DNA of 61,958 nucleotides, from NCBI GenBank assembly GCA_020061355.1, contig JAGUYK010000027.1, forward strand, positions 1 through 61,958, written 5' to 3'. This document shows positions 8,217 to 17,235 of this stretch, piece after piece. The notes under the pieces were generated by a model. It was not told the origin of the DNA, did not search any database, and saw only the letters and a list, made by a program, of their open reading frames with translations. The DNA is from Ignavibacteriales bacterium (GTDB lineage: Bacteria; Bacteroidota; Ignavibacteria; Ignavibacteriales; Melioribacteraceae). Every line of letters begins with the position of its first letter. The stretch's first letter is position 1. A program made the position numbers and the translations under genes.

Positions 8217-11200
8217 ATGAAAGTAGCGCGATTATTAATTCTTCTATTAATTACAGTATCAATCAATAATTATGCACAGAAGAAACAGGAATCTGCAAAA
8301 CCGAAAGATGTTTTATCATCCTCTTCATTTTCTGGTCTCAAATGGCGGGGTATCGGTCCTGCTTTTACAAGCGGACGCATTGCCGACTTTGCAGTCAATC
8401 CGAAAAATCACAGTGAGTATTACGTAGCTGTTGCAAGCGGTCACGTCTGGAAGACAGTAAATGCCGGAGTAACATGGGCGGCAGTTACAGACACACTTCC
8501 GTATTCAATAGGTGTTGTAGTGATGGATCCGAACAACTCGCATGTTGTCTGGGTTGGAACCGGAGAGAATAACCACCAGCGTGCACTTGGTTGGGGCAAC
8601 GGAGTTTACAAAACAACCGACGGCGGAAAATCCTGGAAGCATATGGGACTTAAAGATTCAAGACAGATCGGCGGAATTATTATTGATCCGAGAAATTCAA
8701 ATGTTGTTTATGTTGCTGCTGAAGGTTCTGTTTGGGGACCTGGCGGAGAACGTGGACTCTATAAAACCATCGACGGCGGTAAAACATGGAACAAGGTATT
8801 AAACATTAGCGAGAACACAGGTGTTAATAATGTTGTGTTTGATCCGAGAGATCCCGATGTAATCTATGCAACATCAGAACAGAGACGAAGGCACATTTTT
8901 AGTAAGATCGGCGGCGGACCTGAAAGTGCAGTTTACAAATCAACCGATGCCGGTGCTACCTGGGAAAAAATAATGAGTGGCTTACCCAAAGTTGATATAG
9001 GCGGAATGGGAATTGCAGTTTCCCCTGTTAATCCCGATGTAGTTTATTTAATTGTTCAGGCAGCCGAGAATGGAAGCGGATTCTACCGATCAACGAATCG
9101 CGGAGCTTCATGGGAAAAGATGAGTGATCACCATGAATCGGGTCAGTATTACAACGAAATTTATTGCGATCCGAAAAATGTTGATAAAGTTTATTCTGTT
9201 GAAACAGTTTCGCATGTAACTGTTGATGCCGGAAGAACATGGAAGCCACTCGGTCTTAACCAGAGACATGTCGACGATCATGCATTATGGATCGATCCAA
9301 ATGATACTGAACATTTTCTTATTGGAGGTGACGGAGGTATCTATGAAACGTTCGATGGAGGAGAACATTACGATTTCAAAGAGAATCTTCCTGTAACACA
9401 ATTCTATAGAGTGAATGTAGATAACGATCTTCCCTTTTATAATATCTACGGCGGAACACAGGATAACAATAGCTTCGGTGGTCCTTCACAAACTATCAGT
9501 GCCGACGGAATCGTAAACGACGACTGGATCGTTACAAACGGAGGTGACGGATTCTGGACTGCAATCGATCCGACTAATCCTGATATTGTTTATGCAGAAT
9601 CACAGTATGGCGGAATGGTTCGCTACGATAGAAAGAGCGGCGAAGCTGTAAGCATCCGACCTGAACCGGGCAAAGGCGAAAAAACTTATAAATGGTACTG
9701 GGATACTCCGCTAATTATAAGTCCCCATTCTCCTACAAGATTATATTGCGCAGCAGAACGTGTTTTCAGAAGCGATGACCGCGGTGATAGCTGGCAGGTT
9801 ATAAGCGATGATTTGACGACACAGACCGATCGTAATACATTTCCTGTGATGGGTAAATATTGGAGCTATGATGCTGTTGCAAAGGATGTTAGTACATCAC
9901 TATTCGGTTTAATAGTGTCATTTGCTGAATCTTCAGTTAAAGAAAATCTATTATATGCCGGAACGGATGACGGATTGATTCAGGTTTCTGAAGATGCAAA
10001 GACATGGAGAAAGATTGAAATTCCGGGTGTTCCAAAATTCACCTTAGTAAGTGATGTACTGCCCGATAAGTTTAACGAAAATGTTGTATATGTCTCATTC
10101 AATAATCACAAGCGCGATGACTTCAAACCTTACATTTTCAAAAGCATGGATAAAGGTAAGACCTGGAAATCTATTGCAAATAATTTACCTGTTGACGGAC
10201 CGGTTAATACTATTGAACAGGATTTTGTAAATCCGAATCTTCTGTTTGTTGGAACAGAGTGGAGTTTCTTCTTCAGTCTGGACGGCGGAGAAAAATGGAT
10301 TGAGCTGAAGAACGGATTGCCAAAAGTAAAAGTATGCGATATCGTTCTGCAGCAACGCGAGAACGATATTGTTATTGCAACGTTCGGAAGAGGTTTTTAT
10401 ATCATTGATGATTTCACTCCCCTCCGTCTTGCATCAAAAGAAATTTTAGAGAAAGATTCTTATCTATTCCCTGTAAAAGATGCACTAACTTATGTTCAGA
10501 AGGGCGGACGATACGGACAGGGTTCAACTTACTTTAAATCGCCAAATCCGGAATTCGGCGCAACATTTACTTACTATGTTAAAGAAGCTCCAAAAACATT
10601 AAAAGCAGAAAGAACACAGAAAGAGAAAGAATTATTCAAGGATGGAAAGCCGATTCCGCAACCTTCGTTCGATGATATAAGATCTGAGCAACAGGAAAAA
10701 GCACCTTATCTAATATTCACAATTAAAGATGATGCCGGTTTAGTTGTTAAGAAGATTACAAAATCTGTATCAGCAGGATTGAACCGGATTGTGTGGGATC
10801 TGCGCTACGAAAGTACAACACCCGTAATGGCGAGTAATAATAAATTCGATCCGGATGGAAGACAGAGCAGCGGAATCTTTGCAATGCCAGGAAAATATAG
10901 TGTTGAATTGTCGATGGTTTACCGAGGCGAAGAGAAGAAATTAACCGGCCCGGCTGATTTTAATATTGTTGTTCTGAATAATACAACGCTCCCTGCTGCA
11001 AACAGGGCTGAACTTACAGCATTCCAGAAGAAGGGTGCAGAACTTGTAAGAACTGTTATGGGCGCACAAAGATTTGCAGATGAGCTAATGAGAAAAGTTG
11101 AAACGATCCGTCAGACGATTAACAACACACCGGGCGCTTCATTTGATCTGATGAAGAAGGCTACAGCTGTTGCAAAAGAGATTGACGATATTCTCTTTGC

Positions 11201-11477
11201 ATTCAACGGACCTCCGGTTAAAGCAAGCTTCGAAGAAACTCCTCCGCGCGATGTTACACTTATTGGAAGATTAAGAACAATGACTTCTTCTCAGATGCGC
11301 TCAACATCTAATGTAACTGCAAAACAGAAAGTTGCATTTGAAGTATTGTACGAAGAGATTCAGCCGGTTCTGCAGCAATTGAAGAAAATTAATGATATTG
11401 ATATCAAAGGACTTGAAGCTGAGTTAGAGAAAGTCGGCGCGCCATGGACACCTGGAAGAACGCCTGAATTGAAATAA
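8217..11477 (+). CDS. secreted sortilin/VPS10-like BNR-repeat (glycosyl hydrolase-like) protein
   Basis: 1086 residues with a signal peptide (LLILLLITVSINNYAQ). It carries at least eight Asp-box/BNR motifs of the form (S/T)xDxGxxW, for example TTDGGKSWK, TIDGGKTWN, STDAGATWE and SMDKGKTWK, forming one or two beta-propellers over about residues 40-720. The C-terminal 300 residues are mixed and end in a helical region. Such proteins are often labelled glycosyl hydrolase, but the Asp-box is a fold marker and no sialidase active site is evident. Secreted, function unknown. A terminator follows. Confidence 0.87.
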   Translation: MKVARLLILLLITVSINNYAQKKQESAKPKDVLSSSSFSGLKWRGIGPAFTSGRIADFAVNPKNHSEYYVAVASGHVWKTVNAGVTWAAVTDTLPYSIGVVVMDPNNSHVVWVGTGENNHQRALGWGNGVYKTTDGGKSWKHMGLKDSRQIGGIIIDPRNSNVVYVAAEGSVWGPGGERGLYKTIDGGKTWNKVLNISENTGVNNVVFDPRDPDVIYATSEQRRRHIFSKIGGGPESAVYKSTDAGATWEKIMSGLPKVDIGGMGIAVSPVNPDVVYLIVQAAENGSGFYRSTNRGASWEKMSDHHESGQYYNEIYCDPKNVDKVYSVETVSHVTVDAGRTWKPLGLNQRHVDDHALWIDPNDTEHFLIGGDGGIYETFDGGEHYDFKENLPVTQFYRVNVDNDLPFYNIYGGTQDNNSFGGPSQTISADGIVNDDWIVTNGGDGFWTAIDPTNPDIVYAESQYGGMVRYDRKSGEAVSIRPEPGKGEKTYKWYWDTPLIISPHSPTRLYCAAERVFRSDDRGDSWQVISDDLTTQTDRNTFPVMGKYWSYDAVAKDVSTSLFGLIVSFAESSVKENLLYAGTDDGLIQVSEDAKTWRKIEIPGVPKFTLVSDVLPDKFNENVVYVSFNNHKRDDFKPYIFKSMDKGKTWKSIANNLPVDGPVNTIEQDFVNPNLLFVGTEWSFFFSLDGGEKWIELKNGLPKVKVCDIVLQQRENDIVIATFGRGFYIIDDFTPLRLASKEILEKDSYLFPVKDALTYVQKGGRYGQGSTYFKSPNPEFGATFTYYVKEAPKTLKAERTQKEKELFKDGKPIPQPSFDDIRSEQQEKAPYLIFTIKDDAGLVVKKITKSVSAGLNRIVWDLRYESTTPVMASNNKFDPDGRQSSGIFAMPGKYSVELSMVYRGEEKKLTGPADFNIVVLNNTTLPAANRAELTAFQKKGAELVRTVMGAQRFADELMRKVETIRQTINNTPGASFDLMKKATAVAKEIDDILFAFNGPPVKASFEETPPRDVTLIGRLRTMTSSQMRSTSNVTAKQKVAFEVLYEEIQPVLQQLKKINDIDIKGLEAELEKVGAPWTPGRTPELK

Positions 11478-11492
11478 CCGCCCATCCCTTTC

Positions 11493-11515
11493 TTCCCTTC
11501 CCGAAGGGAAGGGAA
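11493..11515. repeat. perfect palindrome TTCCCTTCCC/GGGAAGGGAA
   Basis: 10-bp arms around a GAA loop, directly before a second hairpin that looks like a terminator. The sequence type (purine-rich GGGAAGGG arms) suggests a dispersed intergenic repeat rather than a gene-specific site. Confidence 0.6.
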
Positions 11516-11521
11516 TTTAAA

Positions 11522-11555
11522 CCCTCTCTGCTTTAGTGCGGAGAGGGATTTTTAA
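11522..11555 (+). terminator. Rho-independent terminator of the BNR-repeat gene
   Basis: The stem CCCTCTCTGC pairs with GCGGAGAGGG (one T-G pair) around a short loop. It is followed by ATTTTTAATT and lies 45 bp after the stop of the 8217-11477 gene. Confidence 0.75.
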
Positions 11556-11579
11556 TTAGAAAATCAAGAAAGGACAAAA

Positions 11580-12047
11580 ATGAAGCGAACTCTTAAAATA
11601 AATTCATTAGCTATCGTCTTATTACTTCTAATGAATATTACTGCTGCCGCACAGAATCCCAACTACGATTCCACTTTAGCTAAAAGCCTTGATGCGGACG
11701 ACTACGGAATGAAAGGATTTGTCCTTGTCATTCTTAAGACCGGAAGCAATACTACTATCGACAAAGAATTTATAAACAAATGTTTTACGGGACATATGGA
11801 AAACATAAACCGGCTTGTTGATCTTGGAAAATTAATTGTTGCGGGACCGCTCGGCAAAAATGATAAAACTTACAGGGGCATCTTTATTCTGAATACAACA
11901 GACCTGAAAGAAGCAGAAGAGATGCTTCAAACCGATCCGGCAATAAAAGAAAAATTACTTGATGCTGAATTATATAAATGGTACGGCTCAGCCGCACTGC
12001 CGGTTTATTTAGAAGCCTCGGACAAAATCTGGAAGGTAAAACCGTAG
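11580..12047 (+). CDS. exported YciI-like domain protein
   Basis: 155 residues. The signal peptide (LAIVLLLLMNITAAAQ) is followed by a YCII-related ferredoxin-like domain (FVLVILKTGSN, HMENINRLVDLGKLIVAGPL, GIFILNTTDLKEAEEMLQTDPAI). YciI proteins are usually cytoplasmic; an exported version is seen in Bacteroidota. The conserved His of the HM.N motif is present. An AAAGGA site precedes the ATG. No biochemical function is assigned. Confidence 0.8.
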   Translation: MKRTLKINSLAIVLLLLMNITAAAQNPNYDSTLAKSLDADDYGMKGFVLVILKTGSNTTIDKEFINKCFTGHMENINRLVDLGKLIVAGPLGKNDKTYRGIFILNTTDLKEAEEMLQTDPAIKEKLLDAELYKWYGSAALPVYLEASDKIWKVKP

Positions 12048-12130
12048 ATAATCCTTACTGTTATTAAGTGGAAAGCTAAATGGTTTATAAAAAATAGATG
12101 GGTAATCGCAAAAATTAAATTTCGAAATAA

Positions 12131-13036
12131 ATGAAAGACAAAAAAATAATGAGCATAAATAAAATTGTCCCTCACCTATGGTTCGACACAGAAGCTAAGG
12201 AAGCGGCTCAATTTTATACTTCTTTATTCCCTGAGTCTGGAGTAACAAACATTACAACAATTTCCGGCACACCTTCGGGTAATGTACCTATAGTTAGATT
12301 CAAATTGTACGGGATAGAATTCATGGCAATTAGTGCCGGACCGATGTTCAAGATCAATCCCTCAATTTCGTTTTTTATCTACTGCGGTTCGGATAGCGAA
12401 ATAGTCCGGCTATACAACAGGCTTTCAGAAAACGGTTCGGCATTAATGCCGCTCGATAAATACCCGTGGAGTAATAAATATGCGTGGGTAAAGGATAGAT
12501 ATGGCCTTACCTGGCAGTTAGACATTGATTCAATTAATTCAGAACAGAAAATTGTACCTTCACTTCTTTTTGTTAATGAGAAATCCGATAAAGTTAAAGA
12601 AGCAGTTGATTTTTATAGTTCGGTTTTTTCCGATTCAAAAGTTTTGATGGAAGCGCCGTGGGATGAATCCGCCGGCATGCCGGAAGGTTCGCTCCTCTTT
12701 GCTCAATTCAAACTTAACGGTTACATATTCAATGCAATGAGCGGCGGCGCATTGAAACACGAATTTGATTTTAATGAAGCTGTATCATTTATGATTTACT
12801 GCAAGGATCAGGAAGAGATCGACTACTACTGGGAGAAACTTACAGCGGGCGGACAGGAACAACAATGCGGATGGGTGAAAGATATGTTCGGTGTCTCGTG
12901 GCAGATCGTTCCTGTGGAAATTGATGAAATGATGAGAACAAAAAATAAAGAGCAATTAGCAAGAGTTACTGAAGTAATGCTTAAAATGGGTAAACTCGAT
13001 TTAGACCTGCTAAGAAAGGCATTTAATAACGAATAA
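12131..13036 (+). CDS. tandem VOC-fold protein (PhnB/3-demethylubiquinone methyltransferase-like)
   Basis: 301 residues made of two VOC (glyoxalase-fold) modules. Each begins with a V(P)(H/S)L(W/L)F...A..FY.S(L/V)F motif, has a central F.(L/Y)G..F.A(I/M)S segment and ends in W..D..G..WQ (WVKDRYGLTWQL and WVKDMFGVSWQI). Tandem PhnB-like proteins are common and mostly uncharacterised. An alternative ATG at 12149 would remove six residues; neither has a good ribosome site. It stands alone on the plus strand. Confidence 0.85.
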   Translation: MKDKKIMSINKIVPHLWFDTEAKEAAQFYTSLFPESGVTNITTISGTPSGNVPIVRFKLYGIEFMAISAGPMFKINPSISFFIYCGSDSEIVRLYNRLSENGSALMPLDKYPWSNKYAWVKDRYGLTWQLDIDSINSEQKIVPSLLFVNEKSDKVKEAVDFYSSVFSDSKVLMEAPWDESAGMPEGSLLFAQFKLNGYIFNAMSGGALKHEFDFNEAVSFMIYCKDQEEIDYYWEKLTAGGQEQQCGWVKDMFGVSWQIVPVEIDEMMRTKNKEQLARVTEVMLKMGKLDLDLLRKAFNNE

Positions 13037-13045
13037 ATAAGATTT

Positions 13046-13135
13046 TCACGCAAATTTATCAGCCTTTGGCTGAGATCGCAAAGTTTTTCTCTCCGCGCTC
13101 TTTGCGTAATCTCTGCGACCTCTGCGTGTTAATCT
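13046..13135. repeat. probable dispersed repeat rich in CTCTGCG
   Basis: Non-coding stretch after the VOC gene with a small palindrome (CAGCC-TTT-GGCTG) and the repeated word in CTCTTTGCG, TCTCTGCG and CCTCTGCGTG. Sequences of this CTCTGCG type recur in intergenic DNA of many environmental bacteria. Only this copy is in the window, so the repeat status is inference. Confidence 0.45.
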
Positions 13136-13144
13136 TCAAAAATG

Positions 13145-13474
13145 TTATTCAAGGAACCGGTAGTATCTTGATAACTCATCTTCAAGTTCATCAAGATTTA
13201 CAAACCGTGATTTGCGGAGGTATTCTTTCCCTTCAAAGTAAAAAAGGATTGTCGGCACGGTAAAGATATTTTTCTGAGCTGCAAGTTCTTTTGCATCAAG
13301 TATATTAATGTATATAAACTTTACTAACGGAAATTGTTCTGATATAAGTTCTTCAACTTTCGGTCTTAGGACTTTGCAGACATTGCAGTCGGGCGTGCTG
13401 AAATAAAATAGCGCTGCCCTGTTCGATGCAGCAGCCGAATCAAAATCCTGCATTGAAAATATTTCCATCTGCAT
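13145..13474 (-). CDS. thioredoxin-like protein
   Basis: 109 residues with a thioredoxin fold. The redox motif is CNVC in FYFSTPDCNVCKVLRPKVEEL, the cis-proline is in TVPTILFYFEGKE, and there is no signal peptide. The start lies one base after the stop of the upstream lipoprotein gene, so the two are very likely translationally coupled. Whether it acts on that lipoprotein or is a general reductant is unknown. Confidence 0.88.
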   Translation of the reverse strand: MQMEIFSMQDFDSAAASNRAALFYFSTPDCNVCKVLRPKVEELISEQFPLVKFIYINILDAKELAAQKNIFTVPTILFYFEGKEYLRKSRFVNLDELEDELSRYYRFLE

Positions 13475-13475
13475 A

Positions 13476-13997
13476 CTAATTAATACTGCTCTCTATAATT
13501 GCGAGACATTCACCTCTAAGCATTATCACCTTCAGATTACCGAGATTCATTCTTCCGCCGCCTAGTGAATCGGCAACAAGAGGATAATCCTCCGTTGTAA
13601 GGCTGCTGATATTTACAGCCATTGTTAGCGAACCGGTTTTTGTTGTATTGTATTCATTGGTTATTCTTTCATTGCATTCAAGTTCTGCTATGATTTTTTC
13701 TTTACAACTACTTTTTACTTCGGCACGTAATAAAAAGCGGTTCCCCATTCTTACAATATTAACTGCGGTTGTATCAATAATTACAGTTTTATCCAAACAT
13801 AATTCCGGTCTGTTGCAGTCGAATGGGAGGGCATCAAATTCTGCCATTAATAGTTTAATCGAGTCCATCTGCCGTATCTTTATTTCATCAAGAGTTGAAT
13901 TTTCATCCGTCTCTTTTTTGCAGCCGGGAAGTGAGAGAATAGAAAATGCAACATAACCGATGAACAGAATATGGACTGTTATTTTTCCCCAATTCAT
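13476..13997 (-). CDS. predicted lipoprotein, function unknown
   Basis: 173 residues. The lipobox LPGC follows one hydrophobic segment (HILFIGYVAFSILSLPGC) and a charged KKETDEN stretch. The mature part contains four further cysteines (FDCNRPELC, SSCKEKIIAELEC) and one near the end (RGECLAI). I do not recognise a family. The cysteines and the coupled thioredoxin-like gene just downstream suggest, as inference only, a disulphide-bearing protein. Its start is 12 bp after the stop of the NTF2-like gene. Confidence 0.72.
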   Translation of the reverse strand: MNWGKITVHILFIGYVAFSILSLPGCKKETDENSTLDEIKIRQMDSIKLLMAEFDALPFDCNRPELCLDKTVIIDTTAVNIVRMGNRFLLRAEVKSSCKEKIIAELECNERITNEYNTTKTGSLTMAVNISSLTTEDYPLVADSLGGGRMNLGNLKVIMLRGECLAIIESSIN

Positions 13998-14009
13998 TTC
14001 GATCTATTT

Positions 14010-14438
14010 TTATGATGAATGATCCGCAACCACAAGCCACTTCCCCTTAATCTTTCGATAGAGTAAAGTGAAATGTCCATCCACAGATTTATCCGTATAA
14101 TCAAGCTTCCACTTACCGATCATGAACGCTGAGCTACCTCCGGTGCCTTCAAGTGAAATCACTTCAAAGCTTAACCTCCCCATTACTTCCTTTGAAGGAT
14201 AGCTCTTCCTGTAATTTTCGAAAGTAGAATTCCATCCATACTGAACTCCCCGTTTGCCGATGAACCGCAACGAATCCGAGTTCCAGTAACCGTTCATATA
14301 TTTTTCAATACTGCCATCATTCCAAGCAATCCTCTGATCTTCAAGGGATTGTAAAATTTCCTTACGATCCGCTTCGGATAGATTTTGCGCCGCTAATCCG
14401 CCAAAGAAGAACAAACAACTGATAAAGAATATTTTCAT
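14010..14438 (-). CDS. exported NTF2-like (DUF4440/SnoaL) protein
   Basis: 142 residues with a signal peptide (FFISCLFFFGGLAAQ). The cone-shaped NTF2-like domain shows IAWNDGSIEKYMNGYW, the WNSTFENYRKSYPSKEVMG segment and the closing strand pair HFTLLYRKIKGKWLVVADHSS. DUF4440 proteins are small ligand-binding or enzyme scaffolds with no fixed function. The start overlaps the upstream AlaX-like stop by 4 bp, and the lipoprotein gene follows 12 bp later, so the genes at 14893-13145 look like one operon. Confidence 0.83.
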   Translation of the reverse strand: MKIFFISCLFFFGGLAAQNLSEADRKEILQSLEDQRIAWNDGSIEKYMNGYWNSDSLRFIGKRGVQYGWNSTFENYRKSYPSKEVMGRLSFEVISLEGTGGSSAFMIGKWKLDYTDKSVDGHFTLLYRKIKGKWLVVADHSS

Positions 14439-14893
14439 TGCTGCTCGTTTATTTTAAAACGGATTCTAAGCACTCCATTATTAAAATCGGTTGAAATAAT
14501 TTTGAATCCGCCTATCTCTTTAGTTGAGTTTACATGCGGACCGCTGCAGAGGCATTTATCGTAATCGCCTATACTTATTACGCGCAAAGTTTCTCCGGCT
14601 TCATCGGGCAAGCGGTTTAGATTAAAATACTTTTGTGCTTCATCGCGACTCATAAAACTTTCGATTACCGGAAGATCAAATTCGATCTTTTCATTCACAA
14701 TCTCTTCTATCTTTTTTATTTCCTCTTGAGAAAGATTCCGGTCGAAATGATAATCGCATTTTGATTTTTTCTTTTCGATATGAGCGCTGAATGCCCTTCC
14801 CCGTTTGAACATCTGATCCATTGTACCGTTAAGAAGATGCTCAGCGCTATGCATCGGGGCATAATATGATTTAGGATTCTCGTTGTACTCCAT
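14435..14893 (-). CDS. AlaX-like trans-editing protein (threonyl/alanyl-tRNA synthetase second additional domain)
   Basis: 152 residues. Zinc ligands of the editing domain are visible in HSAEHLLNG (HxxxH) and in CLCSGPHVNST (CxxxH). RAFSAHIEKKKSKCDYHFD matches the SAD fold. AlaX-type proteins hydrolyse mischarged aminoacyl-tRNA such as Ser-tRNA(Ala). The length fits the short AlaX-S class. First gene of a tight four-gene run with NTF2-like, lipoprotein and thioredoxin-like genes. Confidence 0.87.
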   Translation of the reverse strand: MEYNENPKSYYAPMHSAEHLLNGTMDQMFKRGRAFSAHIEKKKSKCDYHFDRNLSQEEIKKIEEIVNEKIEFDLPVIESFMSRDEAQKYFNLNRLPDEAGETLRVISIGDYDKCLCSGPHVNSTKEIGGFKIISTDFNNGVLRIRFKINEQQ

Positions 14894-14951
14894 ATATAAT
14901 CTTTCTCTTGTTCTTTATCTATTTGTCGTTTTTGATCTTGCTCATGCTCTC

Positions 14952-14979
14952 GATCATGATCAGGATTAAGATCATGATC
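14952..14979. repeat. two GATCATGATC palindromes 8 bp apart
   Basis: Identical 10-bp palindromes at 14952-14961 and 14970-14979 lie in the 99-bp gap between the DPP-IV gene stop and the AlaX-like start. They can pair with each other to form a long stem. Possible terminator for the DPP-IV gene, regulator site, or dispersed repeat. Confidence 0.5.
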
Positions 14980-14992
14980 AATAGGATAAATG

Positions 14993-17203
14993 CTAATCTT
15001 TATTTGTATCTAACTCTCTTCCTAGAAAATGTTGGAACCAGAATTTTACTCTTTCGCGTGTTGCATGCTGTGCAAGAGGCATTCCTATTCCGTGTCTTTG
15101 ATTCGGATAAAACATCATTTCAAAATCTTTATTCAATTTTTGCAATTCATAAATAAGCTGAATAGAATTTTGCATGTGAACATTATCGTCTATAGTTCCG
15201 TGAGTAATTAACATTTTCCCCTTGTATTTATCGACATAAGAAAGCACAGAGCCTGCTTTATACCCGTCAGGATTTTCTTTCGGTGTATCCATATAGCGTT
15301 CTGTGTAAACATTATCGTAGAGTTGCCAGTCCATTACTCCGAACTCGGCTATTCCGTGTGTAAAATAATCTACTCCTTGTGTTAAAGCCAAAGCTGTAAC
15401 ATAACCGCCGTAGCTTCCGCCTGTAATTCCTATCTTCGTTGTATCAACAAATGATTTTGTCTTGAGCCACTTAACCGCAGCGATGTAGTCATTCATTTCC
15501 CATTTGCCAAGATTACGGTGCATAAGGGCAACTCCCTTTTTGCCGAAATGACCCGTACCGCGATGATCGACCGATATAGAGATTATTCCGTTTTGTGCAA
15601 GGTAATGCTGACCCATTCCAAATGGATAGGAATTTCTAACAGATGGTGCATTCGGTCCACCATACTCATTAAATATCACAGAATACTTTCTATTAGGATC
15701 AAAATCATAAGGCAGATACCAGATTGCAGGAAGATCATATCCGTCGCCAGATGGAATTGTGAATAGTTCTGCATTAGCAAGATCAAATTCTTCGTTAGCC
15801 GGATTTCTTGAGTTGCTTAATTCTCGAATAAGTTTTCCATCAATTGAATACAATTCTGATTTTGTCGGAGTATTAATATTACTATATGAATCAATGTAAT
15901 ATTTCCCGCCAGGTGAAACCGAACAGGTATGAACACCGGGAACAGAAGTAAGTTTTTTTAATCGGCTTCCGTCAAGGCCAACAATAAATAAATGGCGTTC
16001 TGTACTTTTCTCTTTCCATCCTGTGAAATAGATTTTTTTATTTGTCTCGTCAACAAGATTGATACTTGTTACTTCCCATTCGCCCTGAGTTAAACGCTTC
16101 TTTAGTTTTCCATTCAGGTCGTAATAATAAAGATGCGAGTAGCCGTCAACATTAGTATGAAGAATAAATCCGCTTTTATTATTGAAGAAATAGAGGTCTT
16201 CGAACCATTCAACCCATTCTTTCTGTTTCTCATTATAGAGTTCGGATTTCTTACCGGTTTGCGTATCAATATAATAGATAATTATATTACCCTGTGCCCG
16301 ATTCATCCATTGAACAGTTAATTTATTTTCCGGCGTCCATGTAGGCCAGGCAATATAATGGTCTGCATTTTCATCAAAGTCGGTCCATACAACTTTGCCG
16401 TCGGAGGTATTTGCAATGCCGAACTTAACTAACGGATTTGGGTCGCCGGGTTTGGGATACCGCTGTTTTTCAAGTTCACCATGCTGTCCATCAGCTTTAG
16501 TGAGATAAAACTCCGGAACCGGATTATCGTCAAATCGTAAGAATGCAATTTTATCACTGTTCGGAGACCACCAGAAAGCCGAATATTGAGTAGCTCTCCC
16601 AAGAATTTCTTCCATATAGACCCATGATGCCCAGCCATTATAAATAAGATCTGTTCCATCGTTTGTAATCTGAATTTCATTCTCACCCTCTACATCAAAA
16701 ACATAAAGGTTGTTGTTTTTTACATAAGCTACTTTCTTACCGTCTGGAGAAAGTCTTGAAACTTTTTCTTCGGCATCATCTTTTGTCAACTGAATAAAAG
16801 AATTATCGGGACGCGAATAATAGTAGAGATTATTTTTCTGGTAGAAGAGATAATAATTATAATCCTTGCTTACAGCCGAAGGACGTTCTATAGAAAATCC
16901 TTCGGGTAACTCAATTCCGCTGTTATCAATATAAAATACCGATTCGCCTGTTAAAGCATTCGTCTTCATAAGTGCAGGACGAGAGCCGGGTTTTGAAGGA
17001 TCAGCTTTCATCTCGAGATAATGCTCATCATCAGCCCAGCCCTGGGGACGCGACATCATCATCATTGAACGCATATCCCTTCCACTTTCATAAACCTGTT
17101 TATATGTCAGTTTTTTCTTCTGAGCGGTTGAGTCAAATACAGTAGAAAAAAGAATAACAGTAATTAGAAAAAAGTAAACCGATTTTCGGATTATCATAAC
17201 CAT
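14993..17203 (-). CDS. dipeptidyl-peptidase IV-type serine peptidase (S9)
   Basis: 736 residues with a signal peptide (VYFFLITVILFSTVFDSTAQ). The N-terminal DPP-IV beta-propeller (about 40-480) includes RLSPDGKKVAYVKNNNLYV and the catalytic-mouth region MEEILGR. The C-terminal alpha/beta hydrolase has the nucleophile Ser597 in GITGGSYGGY, the Asp in HGTIDDNVH and the His in NQRHGIG. Cleaves X-Pro or X-Ala dipeptides from peptides outside the cytoplasm. Together with the tricorn-like and metallopeptidase genes it suggests growth on proteins. Single gene. Confidence 0.95.
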   Translation of the reverse strand: MVMIIRKSVYFFLITVILFSTVFDSTAQKKKLTYKQVYESGRDMRSMMMMSRPQGWADDEHYLEMKADPSKPGSRPALMKTNALTGESVFYIDNSGIELPEGFSIERPSAVSKDYNYYLFYQKNNLYYYSRPDNSFIQLTKDDAEEKVSRLSPDGKKVAYVKNNNLYVFDVEGENEIQITNDGTDLIYNGWASWVYMEEILGRATQYSAFWWSPNSDKIAFLRFDDNPVPEFYLTKADGQHGELEKQRYPKPGDPNPLVKFGIANTSDGKVVWTDFDENADHYIAWPTWTPENKLTVQWMNRAQGNIIIYYIDTQTGKKSELYNEKQKEWVEWFEDLYFFNNKSGFILHTNVDGYSHLYYYDLNGKLKKRLTQGEWEVTSINLVDETNKKIYFTGWKEKSTERHLFIVGLDGSRLKKLTSVPGVHTCSVSPGGKYYIDSYSNINTPTKSELYSIDGKLIRELSNSRNPANEEFDLANAELFTIPSGDGYDLPAIWYLPYDFDPNRKYSVIFNEYGGPNAPSVRNSYPFGMGQHYLAQNGIISISVDHRGTGHFGKKGVALMHRNLGKWEMNDYIAAVKWLKTKSFVDTTKIGITGGSYGGYVTALALTQGVDYFTHGIAEFGVMDWQLYDNVYTERYMDTPKENPDGYKAGSVLSYVDKYKGKMLITHGTIDDNVHMQNSIQLIYELQKLNKDFEMMFYPNQRHGIGMPLAQHATRERVKFWFQHFLGRELDTNKD

Positions 17204-17235
17204 CTCCCATAAAAATTTAACTACAATACATTTTC

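Noticed and set aside
13066-13263. 65-residue plus-strand frame after the VOC gene
   Set aside because: Made of the CTCTGCG repeat and antisense thioredoxin-like sequence; not a plausible protein.
14908-15156. 82-residue plus-strand frame across the DPP-IV gene end
   Set aside because: Overlaps the DPP-IV catalytic end and the GATCATGATC repeat; no ribosome site or homology.
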